A stretch of DNA of 64,000 nucleotides from Terriglobia bacterium (lineage in GTDB: Bacteria > Acidobacteriota > Terriglobia > Acidiferrales > UBA7541), in assembly GCA_020072785.1 (NCBI GenBank), contig JAIQGG010000005.1:1-64000 (forward strand), written 5' to 3'. Below, piece by piece: positions 43,630 through 52,714 of the stretch. The first letter of the stretch is position 1. The number at the start of each line of letters is the position of its first letter. The translations under genes were made by a program, and so were the position numbers. The notes beneath the pieces were generated by a model, which was not told the DNA's origin, did no database searches, and worked only from the letters and a program-made list of their open reading frames with translations.

Positions 43630-44490
43630 ATGCCGCAGTTAGCCTCCGCAAGGGTCCGCGGGATGTTCCTGGCGCTGGCCGCCGGGGCCGTACTGGGCCT
43701 GTTTCTCGCGCCCGCTGCGCGCGCCTGGGGCGAAAAGGGCAACAAGCTGGTCGTGGATAAGGCGTTCGAGACCCTGCCCCCGGAATTGCGGCCCTTTTTC
43801 GAAGCCAACCGCGGATTTCTCCTGCAGCATGTCACCGATCCTCTGGAAGCCAGCCAGAGAAGCCCGGCGGAGCGCAAGAACCGCTACCTCTATCTCGACC
43901 GCTACGGCCGCTTCCCCTTTGAAGCCCTGCCGCGCAGCTACAAGGCTGCGGTCCGGAAGTACACCAAGGCCAAGTTGGAATCCAACGGCCTGCTCCCCTG
44001 GCAGATCGGCGTATACAGCGAAAGGCTGACCAATGCAATGAAGGCGGGCAAGTGGGACGAGGTCCGGCTGAACGCGGCGCTCCTGGCCAGCTACGTCGCC
44101 GAAGCCCACGACCCCTTCAACACCACCGAAAACTACGATGGCCAGCTCACCGGGCAGGCGGGCGTCAGCACACGCTTCGGCGCCAACCTCATCGACCGCT
44201 TTTCCTCCTTCTTTCCGGTGCGCCCCAACGATGCCTTCTTTGTCAGCGACCCGACCGACCACGGCTTCGAGGCCTGCCTCAGCGCGCACAGCTGGCTCGA
44301 AACCATTCTTCTCGCCGACCGCAACGCCCGCCGCGGTCTGCCCTCCTACACCGACGAATATTTCGACCGTTTCTACAACCAGGCCGCGGCCATTCTCATC
44401 CGCCAGCTCTCCGACGCCTCTACCGACGTCGGCTCCTACTGGTACACGGCGTGGGTGAACGCCGGCCGCCCGGCTCTGCCACAGCGCTAG
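43630..44490 (+). CDS. Secreted zinc nuclease/phospholipase C-like protein
   Basis: 286 aa. Signal peptide ending in PAARA, then WGEKGNKLVVDKAF at the mature N-terminus, QHVTDPLEA, and the metal-site segments SYVAEAHDPFNTTENYDG (HDP..) and AHSWLETILL. This is the helical S1/P1-nuclease or zinc phospholipase C fold, where the mature N-terminal Trp and a set of His and Asp bind three zinc ions. The His expected six residues on (WGxxGH) is Asn here, so the metal site may be altered. Shine-Dalgarno AGGAG before ATG. Substrate unknown. Confidence 0.7.
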   Translation: MPQLASARVRGMFLALAAGAVLGLFLAPAARAWGEKGNKLVVDKAFETLPPELRPFFEANRGFLLQHVTDPLEASQRSPAERKNRYLYLDRYGRFPFEALPRSYKAAVRKYTKAKLESNGLLPWQIGVYSERLTNAMKAGKWDEVRLNAALLASYVAEAHDPFNTTENYDGQLTGQAGVSTRFGANLIDRFSSFFPVRPNDAFFVSDPTDHGFEACLSAHSWLETILLADRNARRGLPSYTDEYFDRFYNQAAAILIRQLSDASTDVGSYWYTAWVNAGRPALPQR

Positions 44491-44500
44491 TTTTCCTCGG

Positions 44501-45526
44501 ATGAGCCTTTCTTCCCTGCCCGCGCACTTCCTTTCCCTCCCCAAGGCGGAGCTGCACCTGCATCTGGAAGGCTCGATCGAGCCGGCCACCGTCTGCGCGC
44601 TGGCCGCGCGCCATGGCCAGCAACTTAGCGAGCAAGAGGCCCGCCGCCGCTACCTCTACGCCGACTTCGCGGAATTCATCGAGGCCTTCAAGTGGGTCAC
44701 CTCCTACCTGCGCGACCCGCAGGACTATGCGCTCATCGCCCGGGAACTCGGTGCACGCCTCCTGGCGCAGAATGTCGTCTATGCCGAGTTGACGCTCTCG
44801 GTCGGGGTCATGCTCCTGCGCCAACAGAAGCCGCAAGCCAATTTCGAAGCCATGTGCCGGGCCAGCGAGGAACTGCGCAAGCAGGGCCTGCGGCTGCAGT
44901 GGATCTTCGACGCAGTGCGCCAGTTCGGCGCGGAGGCGGCGATGGAGGTGGCGCGCATCGCGCCGCAATACCGGAACGAGGGTGTCGTGGCCTTCGGCCT
45001 GGGCGGTGACGAACTCTCGCTCCCCACGGCGGATTTTCGCGGGGTCTACGACTATGTCGCGGAGCAGGGCCTGCACCGCCTGATCCATGCGGGGGAGACC
45101 GGCGGACCCCAATTGGTGCGCGAAGCCGTGGAGATCCTCGGCGCGGAACGCATCGGCCATGGCATCGGTGCCATGCACGACCCGGCGCTTCTCGAGATGC
45201 TGGCCGAACGCCGCATTCCGCTGGAGATTTGTCCGACCAGCAATATCTGCACCGGTGCGCTGGCGCGGCAACTGACCCGCGACTTCGCGCAGGTCGCCGA
45301 GCATCCTCTGCCGGATCTTCTCCGCCAGGGCCTCGCGGTCGTGCTTTCGACCGACGATCCGGCCATGTTCCACACCTCTCTGCTCGCGGAATATGCGCAC
45401 ACCGCCGCCATGGGCCTCACGGACGACGAGCGCAGCCGCCTTGCCGCCCTGAGCTTCGAACACGCCTTCTTGCCCGCCCAGGAAAAGCGCGCCCTGGCCG
45501 CCGTACGCCATGGCGTGCGGCCCTAG
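44501..45526 (+). CDS. add: Adenosine deaminase family protein
   Basis: 341 aa TIM-barrel amidohydrolase. KAELHLHLEGSIEPATV gives the zinc HxH; GLGGDELSLP, HAGETGG (His and catalytic Glu), IGHGIGAMHDP, EICPTSN and LSTDDPAMF (zinc Asp) are all present. Deaminates adenosine to inosine; adenine or futalosine-type deaminases share most motifs, so substrate is probable only. 10 nt after the nuclease-like gene and 39 nt before purS. Confidence 0.88.
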   Translation: MSLSSLPAHFLSLPKAELHLHLEGSIEPATVCALAARHGQQLSEQEARRRYLYADFAEFIEAFKWVTSYLRDPQDYALIARELGARLLAQNVVYAELTLSVGVMLLRQQKPQANFEAMCRASEELRKQGLRLQWIFDAVRQFGAEAAMEVARIAPQYRNEGVVAFGLGGDELSLPTADFRGVYDYVAEQGLHRLIHAGETGGPQLVREAVEILGAERIGHGIGAMHDPALLEMLAERRIPLEICPTSNICTGALARQLTRDFAQVAEHPLPDLLRQGLAVVLSTDDPAMFHTSLLAEYAHTAAMGLTDDERSRLAALSFEHAFLPAQEKRALAAVRHGVRP

Positions 45527-45553
45527 CGGTCTACGCCGGGGCCCAAGCTTTGC

Positions 45554-45559
45554 TATAAT
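45554..45559 (+). promoter_or_regulatory. TATAAT with extended -10, leaderless purS start
   Basis: TGCTATAAT gives an extended -10; TATAAT ends 6 nt before the purS ATG (45566). No Shine-Dalgarno (TCCCGC). Confidence 0.6.
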
Positions 45560-45565
45560 TCCCGC

Positions 45566-45808
45566 ATGAAAGCACACGTCTGGGTGATGCCGAAGTCCAC
45601 GGTCCTCGATCCGCAGGGAAAAACCATCCAGCATGCCCTGGCTTCGCTGGGTTATGCCGCGGTGAAGGACGTTCGCCAGGGAAAATTTTTCGTTCTGGAG
45701 CTGGATGGCTGGAGCCGCGACGAAGCACAGAAGCACCTCGAGCGCCTCTCCCGCGAAGTCCTGACCAATCCGGTCATCGAAGAGTACCGCTTCGAAATCG
45801 TCGACTGA
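45566..45808 (+). CDS. purS: Phosphoribosylformylglycinamidine synthase subunit PurS
   Basis: 80 aa, ordinary PurS length. Pattern AHVWVMPKSTVLDPQGKTIQHALASLGY, VRQGKFFVLEL and LTNPVIEEYRFEIVD matches the small FGAM synthase subunit that couples PurQ and PurL. In most genomes purS lies next to purQ and purL; here its neighbours are adenosine deaminase and glmS and neither partner gene is in the window. It has its own promoter box directly before the ATG. Confidence 0.9.
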   Translation: MKAHVWVMPKSTVLDPQGKTIQHALASLGYAAVKDVRQGKFFVLELDGWSRDEAQKHLERLSREVLTNPVIEEYRFEIVD

Positions 45809-45949
45809 GCTTCCGCGGCCGGCGCTCCCACCCGGGATGCTGCCGTCGCGCGGCGCGGCGGGCGCAATTCGGCACAGCCGCCCCGGAAACCCGGCGCGCC
45901 GCCGCGCGGCCATGTTACCCTGCTGCAAGCAACCGGAGGAGCCTGCCGT

Positions 45950-47812
45950 ATGTGCGGGATTGTCGGATACATCGGCCCGAAAAAAGTCGTTCCGCTGATT
46001 CTCGAGGGCCTGAAGCGCCTCGAATACCGCGGCTATGATTCCGCCGGAATTGCTGTGGTCGGCGCCAACGGCAAAATGGAGATCCGCCGCGCCTCTGGCA
46101 AACTGCGCAATCTCGAGGAAGTAGTCGCCAAGTCCCCGATCGAAGGCACCTACGGCATCGGGCACACGCGCTGGGCCACCCACGGACGCCCCACCGAAGA
46201 AAACGCTCACCCCCACCGCGACTGCACCGGCGATATCGTGGTCGTGCACAACGGCATCATCGAGAACTACCTCGAGCTCAAGGAGCAGTTGCAGCGCGAA
46301 GGCCACAAGTTCGTCACCGAGACGGACACGGAAGTGGTCGCGCACCTGGTCGAGAAGAACAGCAAAGGCGTCCCGCTCGAGGAGGCTGTGCGCCGCTCCC
46401 TGAAGGAGTTGCGCGGAATCTACGCCCTGGTTTTCCTTTCGGCCAAGGACCCGCAGAAGATCGTGGCCGCGCGCATGGGCCCCCCGTCGGTGGTGGGCAT
46501 CGGCGAAGGCGAATACTTCGTGGCCAGCGATATTCCGGCGCTGCTGCAGCACACCCGCGAAATCTTCTTCCTGGCGGATGGCGACATCGCCGTGCTCACC
46601 GCGCAGGGCGTGCGCGTGATGGACCACGAGGGCAAGGCCATCAGCCGCCCCACCCAGCACGTCACCTGGGACCCCATCATGGCCGAAAAGGGCGGCTACA
46701 AGCATTTCATGCAGAAGGAGATCTTCGAGCAGCCGCGCGCCGTCCGCGACACCATGCTCGGGCGCATCTCCCAGGACACCGGGAAGATCTACCTCGAGGA
46801 GATGCAGATCACCGAGCAGCAGTTCCGCGAATTCCAGCAGGTGCGCGTCGTGGCCTGCGGCACCAGCTGGCACGCCGGGCTCGCCGGAAAGTTCATGATC
46901 GAGCGCCTGGCGCGCCTCCCCGCGGAGGTGGATTACGGCAGCGAATTCCGTTACCGCGACCCCATCCTCGACTCCCGCACCCTCACGGTGTGCATCAGCC
47001 AGTCCGGCGAGACCGCGGACACCCTGGCAGCGCAGCGCGAAGCCAAGCAGAAGGGCTCGCCGACGCTGGCCATCTGCAACGTTATGGGCTCGATGATTAC
47101 CCGCGAGGCCGCGGGGACCATCCTCACGCATGCCGGTCCGGAGATTGGCGTCGCTTCCACCAAGGCGTTCACCGCGCAGCTCGCCGCGCTGGTGCTGCTG
47201 GCCATGCGCCTCGGCCAGGCCCGCGGCACGCTCTCCGGCGAAACCGCCAAGGCCCTGCTGCAGGAGTTCACCCGCATCCCCCACAAGATCGAAACCATCC
47301 TGCAGGGGGATGAGGCCGGAATCTACGAATCGCTCGCGCGACTCTTCTTCCGCCACACCGATTTTCTCTATCTCGGCCGCGGCATCCATTACCCCATCGC
47401 CCTCGAAGGCGCGCTCAAGCTCAAAGAGATCTCCTACATCCACGCCGAAGGCTACCCGGCGGGTGAGATGAAACACGGGCCCAACGCCCTGATCGACGAA
47501 AATCTTCCCGTGGTGGTGCTGGCCACGCGCGATGAGACCGACCGCGACTCCATGACCCTCTATGAGAAGAGCGTCTCGAACATCCAGGAAGTGAAGGCGC
47601 GCGACGGCATCGTCATCTCCATCGTCACCGCCGGCGACCATCTCGCGCGCTCCGCTTCCGACCACCTGATCGAGATTCCTCCGGCGCCGGAGCTGCTTTC
47701 GCCCATTCTGGAGATCATCCCCTTGCAACTGCTGGCCTATCACATCGCGGTGCGCCGGGGCTGCGACGTGGACCAACCCCGCAACCTCGCCAAATCCGTC
47801 ACCGTGGAATAA
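45950..47812 (+). CDS. glmS: Glutamine-fructose-6-phosphate aminotransferase
   Basis: 620 aa, full length. Class II glutaminase with nucleophile Cys2 (MCGIVGYIG), [10 protein letters not shown] and [14 protein letters not shown], then two SIS domains, with [72 protein letters not shown], ending in [15 protein letters not shown]. Makes glucosamine 6-phosphate for peptidoglycan and LPS. GGAGGAG Shine-Dalgarno upstream. The leader (45809-45949) shows no obvious glmS ribozyme. Confidence 0.96.
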   Translation: MCGIVGYIGPKKVVPLILEGLKRLEYRGYDSAGIAVVGANGKMEIRRASGKLRNLEEVVAKSPIEGTYGIGHTRWATHGRPTEENAHPHRDCTGDIVVVHNGIIENYLELKEQLQREGHKFVTETDTEVVAHLVEKNSKGVPLEEAVRRSLKELRGIYALVFLSAKDPQKIVAARMGPPSVVGIGEGEYFVASDIPALLQHTREIFFLADGDIAVLTAQGVRVMDHEGKAISRPTQHVTWDPIMAEKGGYKHFMQKEIFEQPRAVRDTMLGRISQDTGKIYLEEMQITEQQFREFQQVRVVACGTSWHAGLAGKFMIERLARLPAEVDYGSEFRYRDPILDSRTLTVCISQSGETADTLAAQREAKQKGSPTLAICNVMGSMITREAAGTILTHAGPEIGVASTKAFTAQLAALVLLAMRLGQARGTLSGETAKALLQEFTRIPHKIETILQGDEAGIYESLARLFFRHTDFLYLGRGIHYPIALEGALKLKEISYIHAEGYPAGEMKHGPNALIDENLPVVVLATRDETDRDSMTLYEKSVSNIQEVKARDGIVISIVTAGDHLARSASDHLIEIPPAPELLSPILEIIPLQLLAYHIAVRRGCDVDQPRNLAKSVTVE

Positions 47813-47911
47813 CCGGGCGCAGGCAGGCGGTTCCTGCCCTGCCGGCAGCCTCTGCTCCCGGTAAAGAAAAACACCTCGCTTCCCCGCAAGTTTCGTAGAA
47901 TCAAAGTCACC

Positions 47912-49228
47912 ATGCTACGCCGCGCGCGCATCTCGCTCCGGCTGTGCGGCTTGCTGCTGCTTCTGGCGGCAGTCCCGCTGCGCGCGGCCAATCCCCAGGA
48001 AGCCGCCAAGGCCATCCTCTCGAAAATCACTCTCACGGGACTGCAGACGCTGTCCGCGGAGCAGCTTCTCCCTGAAACCGGATTGAAGATCGGGGACCTC
48101 GCCGGGCGCGAGGACCTGCAGGAGGCCGCCAACCGCCTGCTGCAACTGGGCCTGTTCACGAAGGTCAGCTACGAATTCCGCACTCTTCCCGAGGGCCTCA
48201 CGGTCAATTTCCGCGCCGAAGAGGCGCCGCGCGTCCCGGTCTTCTTCGACAATGTGCCGTGGTTCGCCGATAGCGAGCTCACCGAGGCCATCCGCAAGGC
48301 CCTTCCCTTCTACGACGGCACCGCGCCGGAGGACGGAACCGTGGTCGAGCGCATCGCCGGCGCGCTGCGCCAGCTTCTGGAGGCGCACCAACTGCACGTC
48401 GCCGTGGAGCACCAGTTGCTGGCCAGCCCCCTGGGCGACGGCAGGGTGCAGGAGCTGCGCATCAGCGGAACGTCTCTGCAGATCGCGCGCATCGATTTTT
48501 CTGATCCGGAAGCGGCTGCGTCGCCCGCTCTGCAGCAGCACATCTCCGAACTTCTCGGCAAGCCCTACTCGCGCCTGGCCATCGACCTCTTCCTCGCCGA
48601 GCAGGTGCGCCCGGCCTACCTGCGCAAGGGTTTTCTGCGCGTGCAGCTGGGCCCGCCGGAGATTCGCCTGAGCGGGCCGCCGGCCCAGACGCTGCCCCAG
48701 TCGGTGCCCGTGTACGTTCCGGTGACGCCCGGTCCGGTATACCGCTGGCAGGGCGCGCAATGGTCGGGGAATACAGCGCTGTCCGCGGCGGCGCTGCAGG
48801 ACCGCCTCGGGCTCGAACCCGGCGACATTGCCGACGGGCTGGCCATCGAGGCGGGATGGGACCGTGTCCGCGAGGAGTACGGCCACCGCGGCTACCTGGA
48901 CGTGCGCCTCAACCTCCTGCCGGTCTTCGACGACCAGGCCCACACGCTTTCCTACCGCCTCACGGTCACGGAAGGCCCGCAATACCGCTACGGCAAGCTG
49001 GTCCTAACCGGCGTGTCGCTGGCCGCGGAAAAGCGCATCCGCGCCGCCTGGCCGATTCCAGAGAGAGAGATTTTCGACAAGCTCAAGTTCGAAGAATTTC
49101 TCGGCAAGTTGCAGCGCCACGGCGAAGAGATCTTCGGCGACCTGCCCGTGCATTACGGCGAAGTGGGACACTGGCTGCGCACGGACGCCGAATCCCGGAT
49201 TGTGGACGTTCTTCTCGATTTCAAGTAG
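47912..49228 (+). CDS. Secreted POTRA-repeat protein without beta-barrel
   Basis: 438 aa with a signal peptide (LCGLLLLLAAVPLRA). The mature part is built of POTRA-like units: ITLTGLQTLSAEQLLPETGLKIGDL...LFTKVSYEFRTLPEGLTVNFRAEEAP, then a region at about 85-200, and two clearer units further on (WSGNTALSAAALQDRLGLEPGDIADG...YGHRGYLDVRLNLLPVFDDQAHTLSYRLTVTEGPQY and LVLTGVSLAAEKRIRAA...). BamA/TamA proteins have such repeats before an outer-membrane barrel; this one stops after them. A TAGAAT (47896-47901) sits 10 nt before ATG. Confidence 0.75.
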   Translation: MLRRARISLRLCGLLLLLAAVPLRAANPQEAAKAILSKITLTGLQTLSAEQLLPETGLKIGDLAGREDLQEAANRLLQLGLFTKVSYEFRTLPEGLTVNFRAEEAPRVPVFFDNVPWFADSELTEAIRKALPFYDGTAPEDGTVVERIAGALRQLLEAHQLHVAVEHQLLASPLGDGRVQELRISGTSLQIARIDFSDPEAAASPALQQHISELLGKPYSRLAIDLFLAEQVRPAYLRKGFLRVQLGPPEIRLSGPPAQTLPQSVPVYVPVTPGPVYRWQGAQWSGNTALSAAALQDRLGLEPGDIADGLAIEAGWDRVREEYGHRGYLDVRLNLLPVFDDQAHTLSYRLTVTEGPQYRYGKLVLTGVSLAAEKRIRAAWPIPEREIFDKLKFEEFLGKLQRHGEEIFGDLPVHYGEVGHWLRTDAESRIVDVLLDFK

Positions 49229-49286
49229 CCCCGGCGATAGCTTGAAATTGTCCTGCCCGCGGCGTACCCCGGGAAAACCAATGCGT

Positions 49287-49292
49287 TATACT
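49287..49292 (+). promoter_or_regulatory. TATACT box, probable leaderless larE start
   Basis: TATACT ends 8 nt before the larE ATG (49301); AAGCGGCG between them holds no Shine-Dalgarno. Confidence 0.5.
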
Positions 49293-49300
49293 AAGCGGCG

Positions 49301-50161
49301 ATGACTGCCTACGTGCACATCCGCGCCAACGCAGCGGCCGGCGGTCCGGCCGAGGAAAAAGAACGGCTGCTGCTCGAGCAGCTCGCCGCGACTGGCTCGC
49401 TTCTGGTGGCTCTTTCCGGCGGCGCCGATTCCGCCTACCTCGCGTGGGCCGCGCAGCGTGCTCTGGGTCCGCGCGTGCTGGCCATTACCGCGCTCTCCGC
49501 GAGCTATTCGGCTTACGACCGCCAGCGTGTCGAGGAGTTCCTCCGCGCCGTGCCCATCGCCCACGAATTCATCCACACGCGCGAACTGGAAATCCCCGCC
49601 TACCTGGCCAACCAGCCCGACCGCTGCTACTACTGCAAGGATGAACTTTTCTCCGCCATGGACGCCCTGGCCTCCGCGCGCGCCTTCGCCGCCGTCGCCT
49701 ATGGCGTGAACGCCGACGACACTCTCGATTTCCGCCCCGGGCACCGCGCCGCCGCGGAGCACCGCGTCCTGGCCCCGCTGCTCGACGCCGGCCTGCGCAA
49801 GGCCGAGATCCGCCTCCTCTCGAAGCGCGCCGGCTTGCCCACCTGGGACCGTCCGGCCTCGGCTTGTCTGGCTTCGCGGCTGCCCTACGGCACGCAGGTG
49901 ACCCCCGAAAGGCTCGCTCTGGTGGAACAGGGCGAGGCGGTGCTGCGCGATCTGGGCTTCCGGCAGTTCCGCGTGCGCCTGCACGAGCAGATGGCCCGCG
50001 TCGAAATCGCGCCGGACGAGCTGCCGCGGGCTCTCGCGCCCGAGGTAGCCGCCTTACTGGCAACGCGCCTGAAGAAGCTGGGTTTCACCTATGTGACCCT
50101 GGACCTCGAAGGCTATCGTCAGGGGTCGCTCAACGAATCGCTGCCGGACGCCCCAGGATAG
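49301..50161 (+). CDS. larE: Sacrificial sulfur transferase LarE
   Basis: 286 aa PP-loop enzyme of nickel-pincer nucleotide (lactate racemase cofactor) synthesis. P-loop SGGADSAY (39-46), RCYYCKDELF (C109, C112), and PASACLASRLPYG with C189 aligned to the cysteine whose sulfur is given up. Adenylates and sulfurises the pyridinium dicarboxylate precursor. LarC, the nickel-inserting enzyme, is also in this window (57665-58852), but larA and larB are not. Own promoter box; the DUF4097 gene begins about 100 nt downstream. Confidence 0.9.
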   Translation: MTAYVHIRANAAAGGPAEEKERLLLEQLAATGSLLVALSGGADSAYLAWAAQRALGPRVLAITALSASYSAYDRQRVEEFLRAVPIAHEFIHTRELEIPAYLANQPDRCYYCKDELFSAMDALASARAFAAVAYGVNADDTLDFRPGHRAAAEHRVLAPLLDAGLRKAEIRLLSKRAGLPTWDRPASACLASRLPYGTQVTPERLALVEQGEAVLRDLGFRQFRVRLHEQMARVEIAPDELPRALAPEVAALLATRLKKLGFTYVTLDLEGYRQGSLNESLPDAPG

Positions 50162-50262
50162 GAGTCTCCGCAGCCGGGGCCAGGGAACCTGGCAACGTGG
50201 ATTTGCGTATCTCCCTGTGCAGGGGGCCCGCGATACCCCGTGCTGGGTCCTGAGGAGGAAGC

Positions 50263-51246
50263 ATGCCGCTGCTGCGAAAAATCCATCTGGGTGCTGCCCT
50301 GCTCGCCCTGCCTCTCCTTCTTGCGGGATGTGGAGCCTCCGCGTCGGAACAGGGCACTTTTGAGCGCACCCTGACCGTCAGCGGACCCGTGCACCTCGGA
50401 CTGGCCAACGGCGCCGGCGCCGTCGAGATCCGCGCCGGAGAGCCCGGCAAGGTGCACATCCACGCGGAAGTGCAGGTCGGCGGCTTCCCCTTCGGCGACC
50501 CGCGGAAGCGCCTGGACGAAATCCTCGCCCATCCCCCCATCGAACAGAGCGGCGACACCATCCGCATCGGCAAGGACTCCCGCACCTGGCGCAACATCAC
50601 TATCCGTTATGTGATCGAGACGCCGCTGGACAGCGAAGTGGAATCGACCGTCGGCTCGGGCGCGCAGGAGGTTCGCAATATTCGCGGCCCCGTGGAGTTG
50701 CGCACGGGTTCCGGCGAGATTCACGCCAGCCACATCGCCCGCGAAGCGCAGTTCACCACCGGCAGCGGCAGCATCGAAGCCAGTGACCTCGGCGACGACG
50801 TGCGCGCCTTGACCGGCTCCGGTTCGATCACTCTCGCCGGGGTGAAAGGCGCGGTCCGCGCGAAGACCGGCTCCGGCGCCATCACCCTCTCCGCGGCGCA
50901 AGGCCGCGCGGAGTTGCACGCCGCCAGCGGCAGCATCACCGTGCGCGACGCCGCCGGCGATCTCGAGGTGCACACCGCCTCGGGCAGCATTTCCATCGAA
51001 GGCAATCCTGCGCCCCACTCCAATTGGGAATTGCACGCGGTGTCCAGTTCGGTGCAACTTAGCGTCCCCCGCGATGCCAGTTTCCTGTTCTCCGCCCATT
51101 CCCTCTCCGGCAGCATCCAGACCGACATTCCCATCGTCGTCGAGGAACAGTCGCGGCATGAACTGCGCGCGCGCCTGGGGAGCGGTGCTGCGCGCGTGGA
51201 AGTGCATACGGTTTCCGGCAGCATCCGCGTCCGTGGCCAGTCCTAG
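50263..51246 (+). CDS. DUF4097 beta-repeat lipoprotein with GSG motifs
   Basis: 327 aa. Lipoprotein signal with lipobox LLAGC (Cys23). The mature chain is a DUF4097 beta-repeat with a period of about 19-20 residues: TGSGEIH, TGSGSIE, TGSGSIT, TGSGAIT, ASGSITV, ASGSISI, and SGSIQT, then a final SGSIRV. It is a paralogue of the protein at 14970-15866 but with Ser in place of Asp in the turn. Likely a beta-solenoid held at the envelope; function unknown. Strong GAGGAGGAAG before ATG. Confidence 0.85.
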   Translation: MPLLRKIHLGAALLALPLLLAGCGASASEQGTFERTLTVSGPVHLGLANGAGAVEIRAGEPGKVHIHAEVQVGGFPFGDPRKRLDEILAHPPIEQSGDTIRIGKDSRTWRNITIRYVIETPLDSEVESTVGSGAQEVRNIRGPVELRTGSGEIHASHIAREAQFTTGSGSIEASDLGDDVRALTGSGSITLAGVKGAVRAKTGSGAITLSAAQGRAELHAASGSITVRDAAGDLEVHTASGSISIEGNPAPHSNWELHAVSSSVQLSVPRDASFLFSAHSLSGSIQTDIPIVVEEQSRHELRARLGSGAARVEVHTVSGSIRVRGQS

Positions 51247-51292
51247 CCCCGGTGCGGAGGCGCGGAAGTCGCTGCCTTCCGCCCAAACGGGT

Positions 51293-51298
51293 ACAATA
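51293..51298 (+). promoter_or_regulatory. TACAAT box, probable leaderless start for thioredoxin-like gene
   Basis: TACAAT ends 7 nt before ATG 51306; AAGCGGC between them has no Shine-Dalgarno. Confidence 0.5.
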
Positions 51299-51305
51299 AG
51301 CGGCC

Positions 51306-52643
51306 ATGCGGCGGCTTCCCTCCACGGCTGCACTCGCCCTCCTTGCCGCTCTTTGTGTGCTTCCTGCGCGCACTGCCGGGCAGGCTCCGGCGCAAAACGC
51401 GCCGGGACCAGAGGCCACTCCTTCCGCGAAGAAGGCACCCACACCTCCCCCGGCGCAAACTCCCGAGGAAGACCTGCAGCGTGCCATTGATGATGCGGGC
51501 AACGACCGCGCCGCGCTGGTGCGCAATTTCGAAGCCTACCTGAAGAAATATCCCGATAGCCGGCGCAAGACGGAGATCTACCGCGCGCTGGTGGAAGCCA
51601 GCCTGCAACTGCGGGACGCTCCCCGCGCCGCCGCTTATGCCGAGCACATCGTCGCGCTTGCGCCGGAAGACATGTCCATGACGCTGGTGACCATCGAACT
51701 TTTGGAACGCGCCGGCGACGCCGAGGGACTGAAGCGCGCCACCAGCTACGCCTCGCGCCTCCTGGACTACCTGCAGCGCGACGCTTCCGCCGAAAAGTCG
51801 CCGCGGGTTTCCCCGCAGGAGTGGGAGAACGAGCGGCGGCGCCTGCGCATGACCGTGCTGCTGCTGCGCGGAAGGCTGCATCTCAAACAGGGCGCTCGCG
51901 CCGAGGCCGCGCGCGATTTCGGAGAGAGTTACGCGCTGCTGCCCAATGCCGCGGCTGCGGAGAAGCTGGGCGAGATCGCCGAGCTGCAAAAAGACCTGGA
52001 CGGCGCCGTCACGCACTATGCGCGCGCGTTCGCTCTCGCGGATGCGGGAGACGGCGAAGATCACCGCCAGGCCCTGCGCCGCAAGCTCGGCAACGCCTGG
52101 CGGCAGGGGCACGCCTCGGAAGACGGCTTGGGCGCATACCTGCTGCGCACCTATGACGAAACGGTGCAGGCGGCGCGCAGCGCTCCGCCAAAGCGCAATC
52201 CCGGCGCGCGCGAGCCCTATGATTTCACGCTGCGCAGCCTTCCGGATGGCCCGCCCCTGGCGCTCGCCAGCGCCCGCGGCAAGATCGTGGTGCTGAGCTT
52301 CTGGACCACTTGGTGCGGCCCCTGCCGGGCCCTTGAGCCGCATTTCGCCCGCGTCGCCGCGGAATTCCGCGGCGATGACGGAGTGCTTTTCCTCTCCGCC
52401 AACTGCGACGAGGACGAAACCCTCGTACGGCCCTATCTGGTTGCGGAAAAGATGCGGACGCCCGCGGTCTTTGCCGACGGCCTCGACCTCCTGCTGGGGG
52501 TGGACTCCTTTCCCACGGTGATCGTCCTGGACCGCTCGGGACGCATCGCCTACCGCGCCGAGGGCTACGCCGAAGACGAGTTCGAAAGCTCCCTCGCCGT
52601 CGCCATCCGCAACGCCCTCGCGGCCCCGCTCGCGGCCAACTGA
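51306..52643 (+). CDS. Secreted TPR protein with C-terminal thioredoxin (TlpA-like) domain
   Basis: 445 aa. Signal peptide, a Pro/Ala-rich linker to about residue 50, then a helical TPR-like part (about 55-290: FEAYLKKYPDSRRKTEIYRALVEASLQL; ARDFGESYALLPNAAAAEKLGEIAELQKDLDGAVTHYARAF). A TlpA/ResA thioredoxin domain follows (about 300-445) with WCGPC at 336-340 and the cis-Pro loop VDSFPTVIVLDRSG. Likely a periplasmic thiol-disulfide reductase acting on bound client proteins, for example in cytochrome c maturation. Client unknown. Confidence 0.88.
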   Translation: MRRLPSTAALALLAALCVLPARTAGQAPAQNAPGPEATPSAKKAPTPPPAQTPEEDLQRAIDDAGNDRAALVRNFEAYLKKYPDSRRKTEIYRALVEASLQLRDAPRAAAYAEHIVALAPEDMSMTLVTIELLERAGDAEGLKRATSYASRLLDYLQRDASAEKSPRVSPQEWENERRRLRMTVLLLRGRLHLKQGARAEAARDFGESYALLPNAAAAEKLGEIAELQKDLDGAVTHYARAFALADAGDGEDHRQALRRKLGNAWRQGHASEDGLGAYLLRTYDETVQAARSAPPKRNPGAREPYDFTLRSLPDGPPLALASARGKIVVLSFWTTWCGPCRALEPHFARVAAEFRGDDGVLFLSANCDEDETLVRPYLVAEKMRTPAVFADGLDLLLGVDSFPTVIVLDRSGRIAYRAEGYAEDEFESSLAVAIRNALAAPLAAN

Positions 52644-52714
52644 CGGCCCGCGGCGCTTCCGGAGGCGCTGGGCGCGCGGCAGTTTTCCAAAAGTACGGAG
52701 GAAGAATCGGGAAT

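Noticed and set aside
45809-45949. glmS ribozyme or riboswitch in the glmS leader
   Set aside because: The leader is short and GC-rich, with no recognisable ribozyme core or pseudoknot pattern.
44420-47776. Minus-strand frame of over 1,100 codons antisense to add, purS and glmS
   Set aside because: No recognisable domain; the plus-strand genes carry all catalytic motifs.
47822-47838. Terminator hairpin after glmS (GGCAGG / CCTGCC)
   Set aside because: Only 6 bp and no T-run; could be chance in GC-rich DNA.
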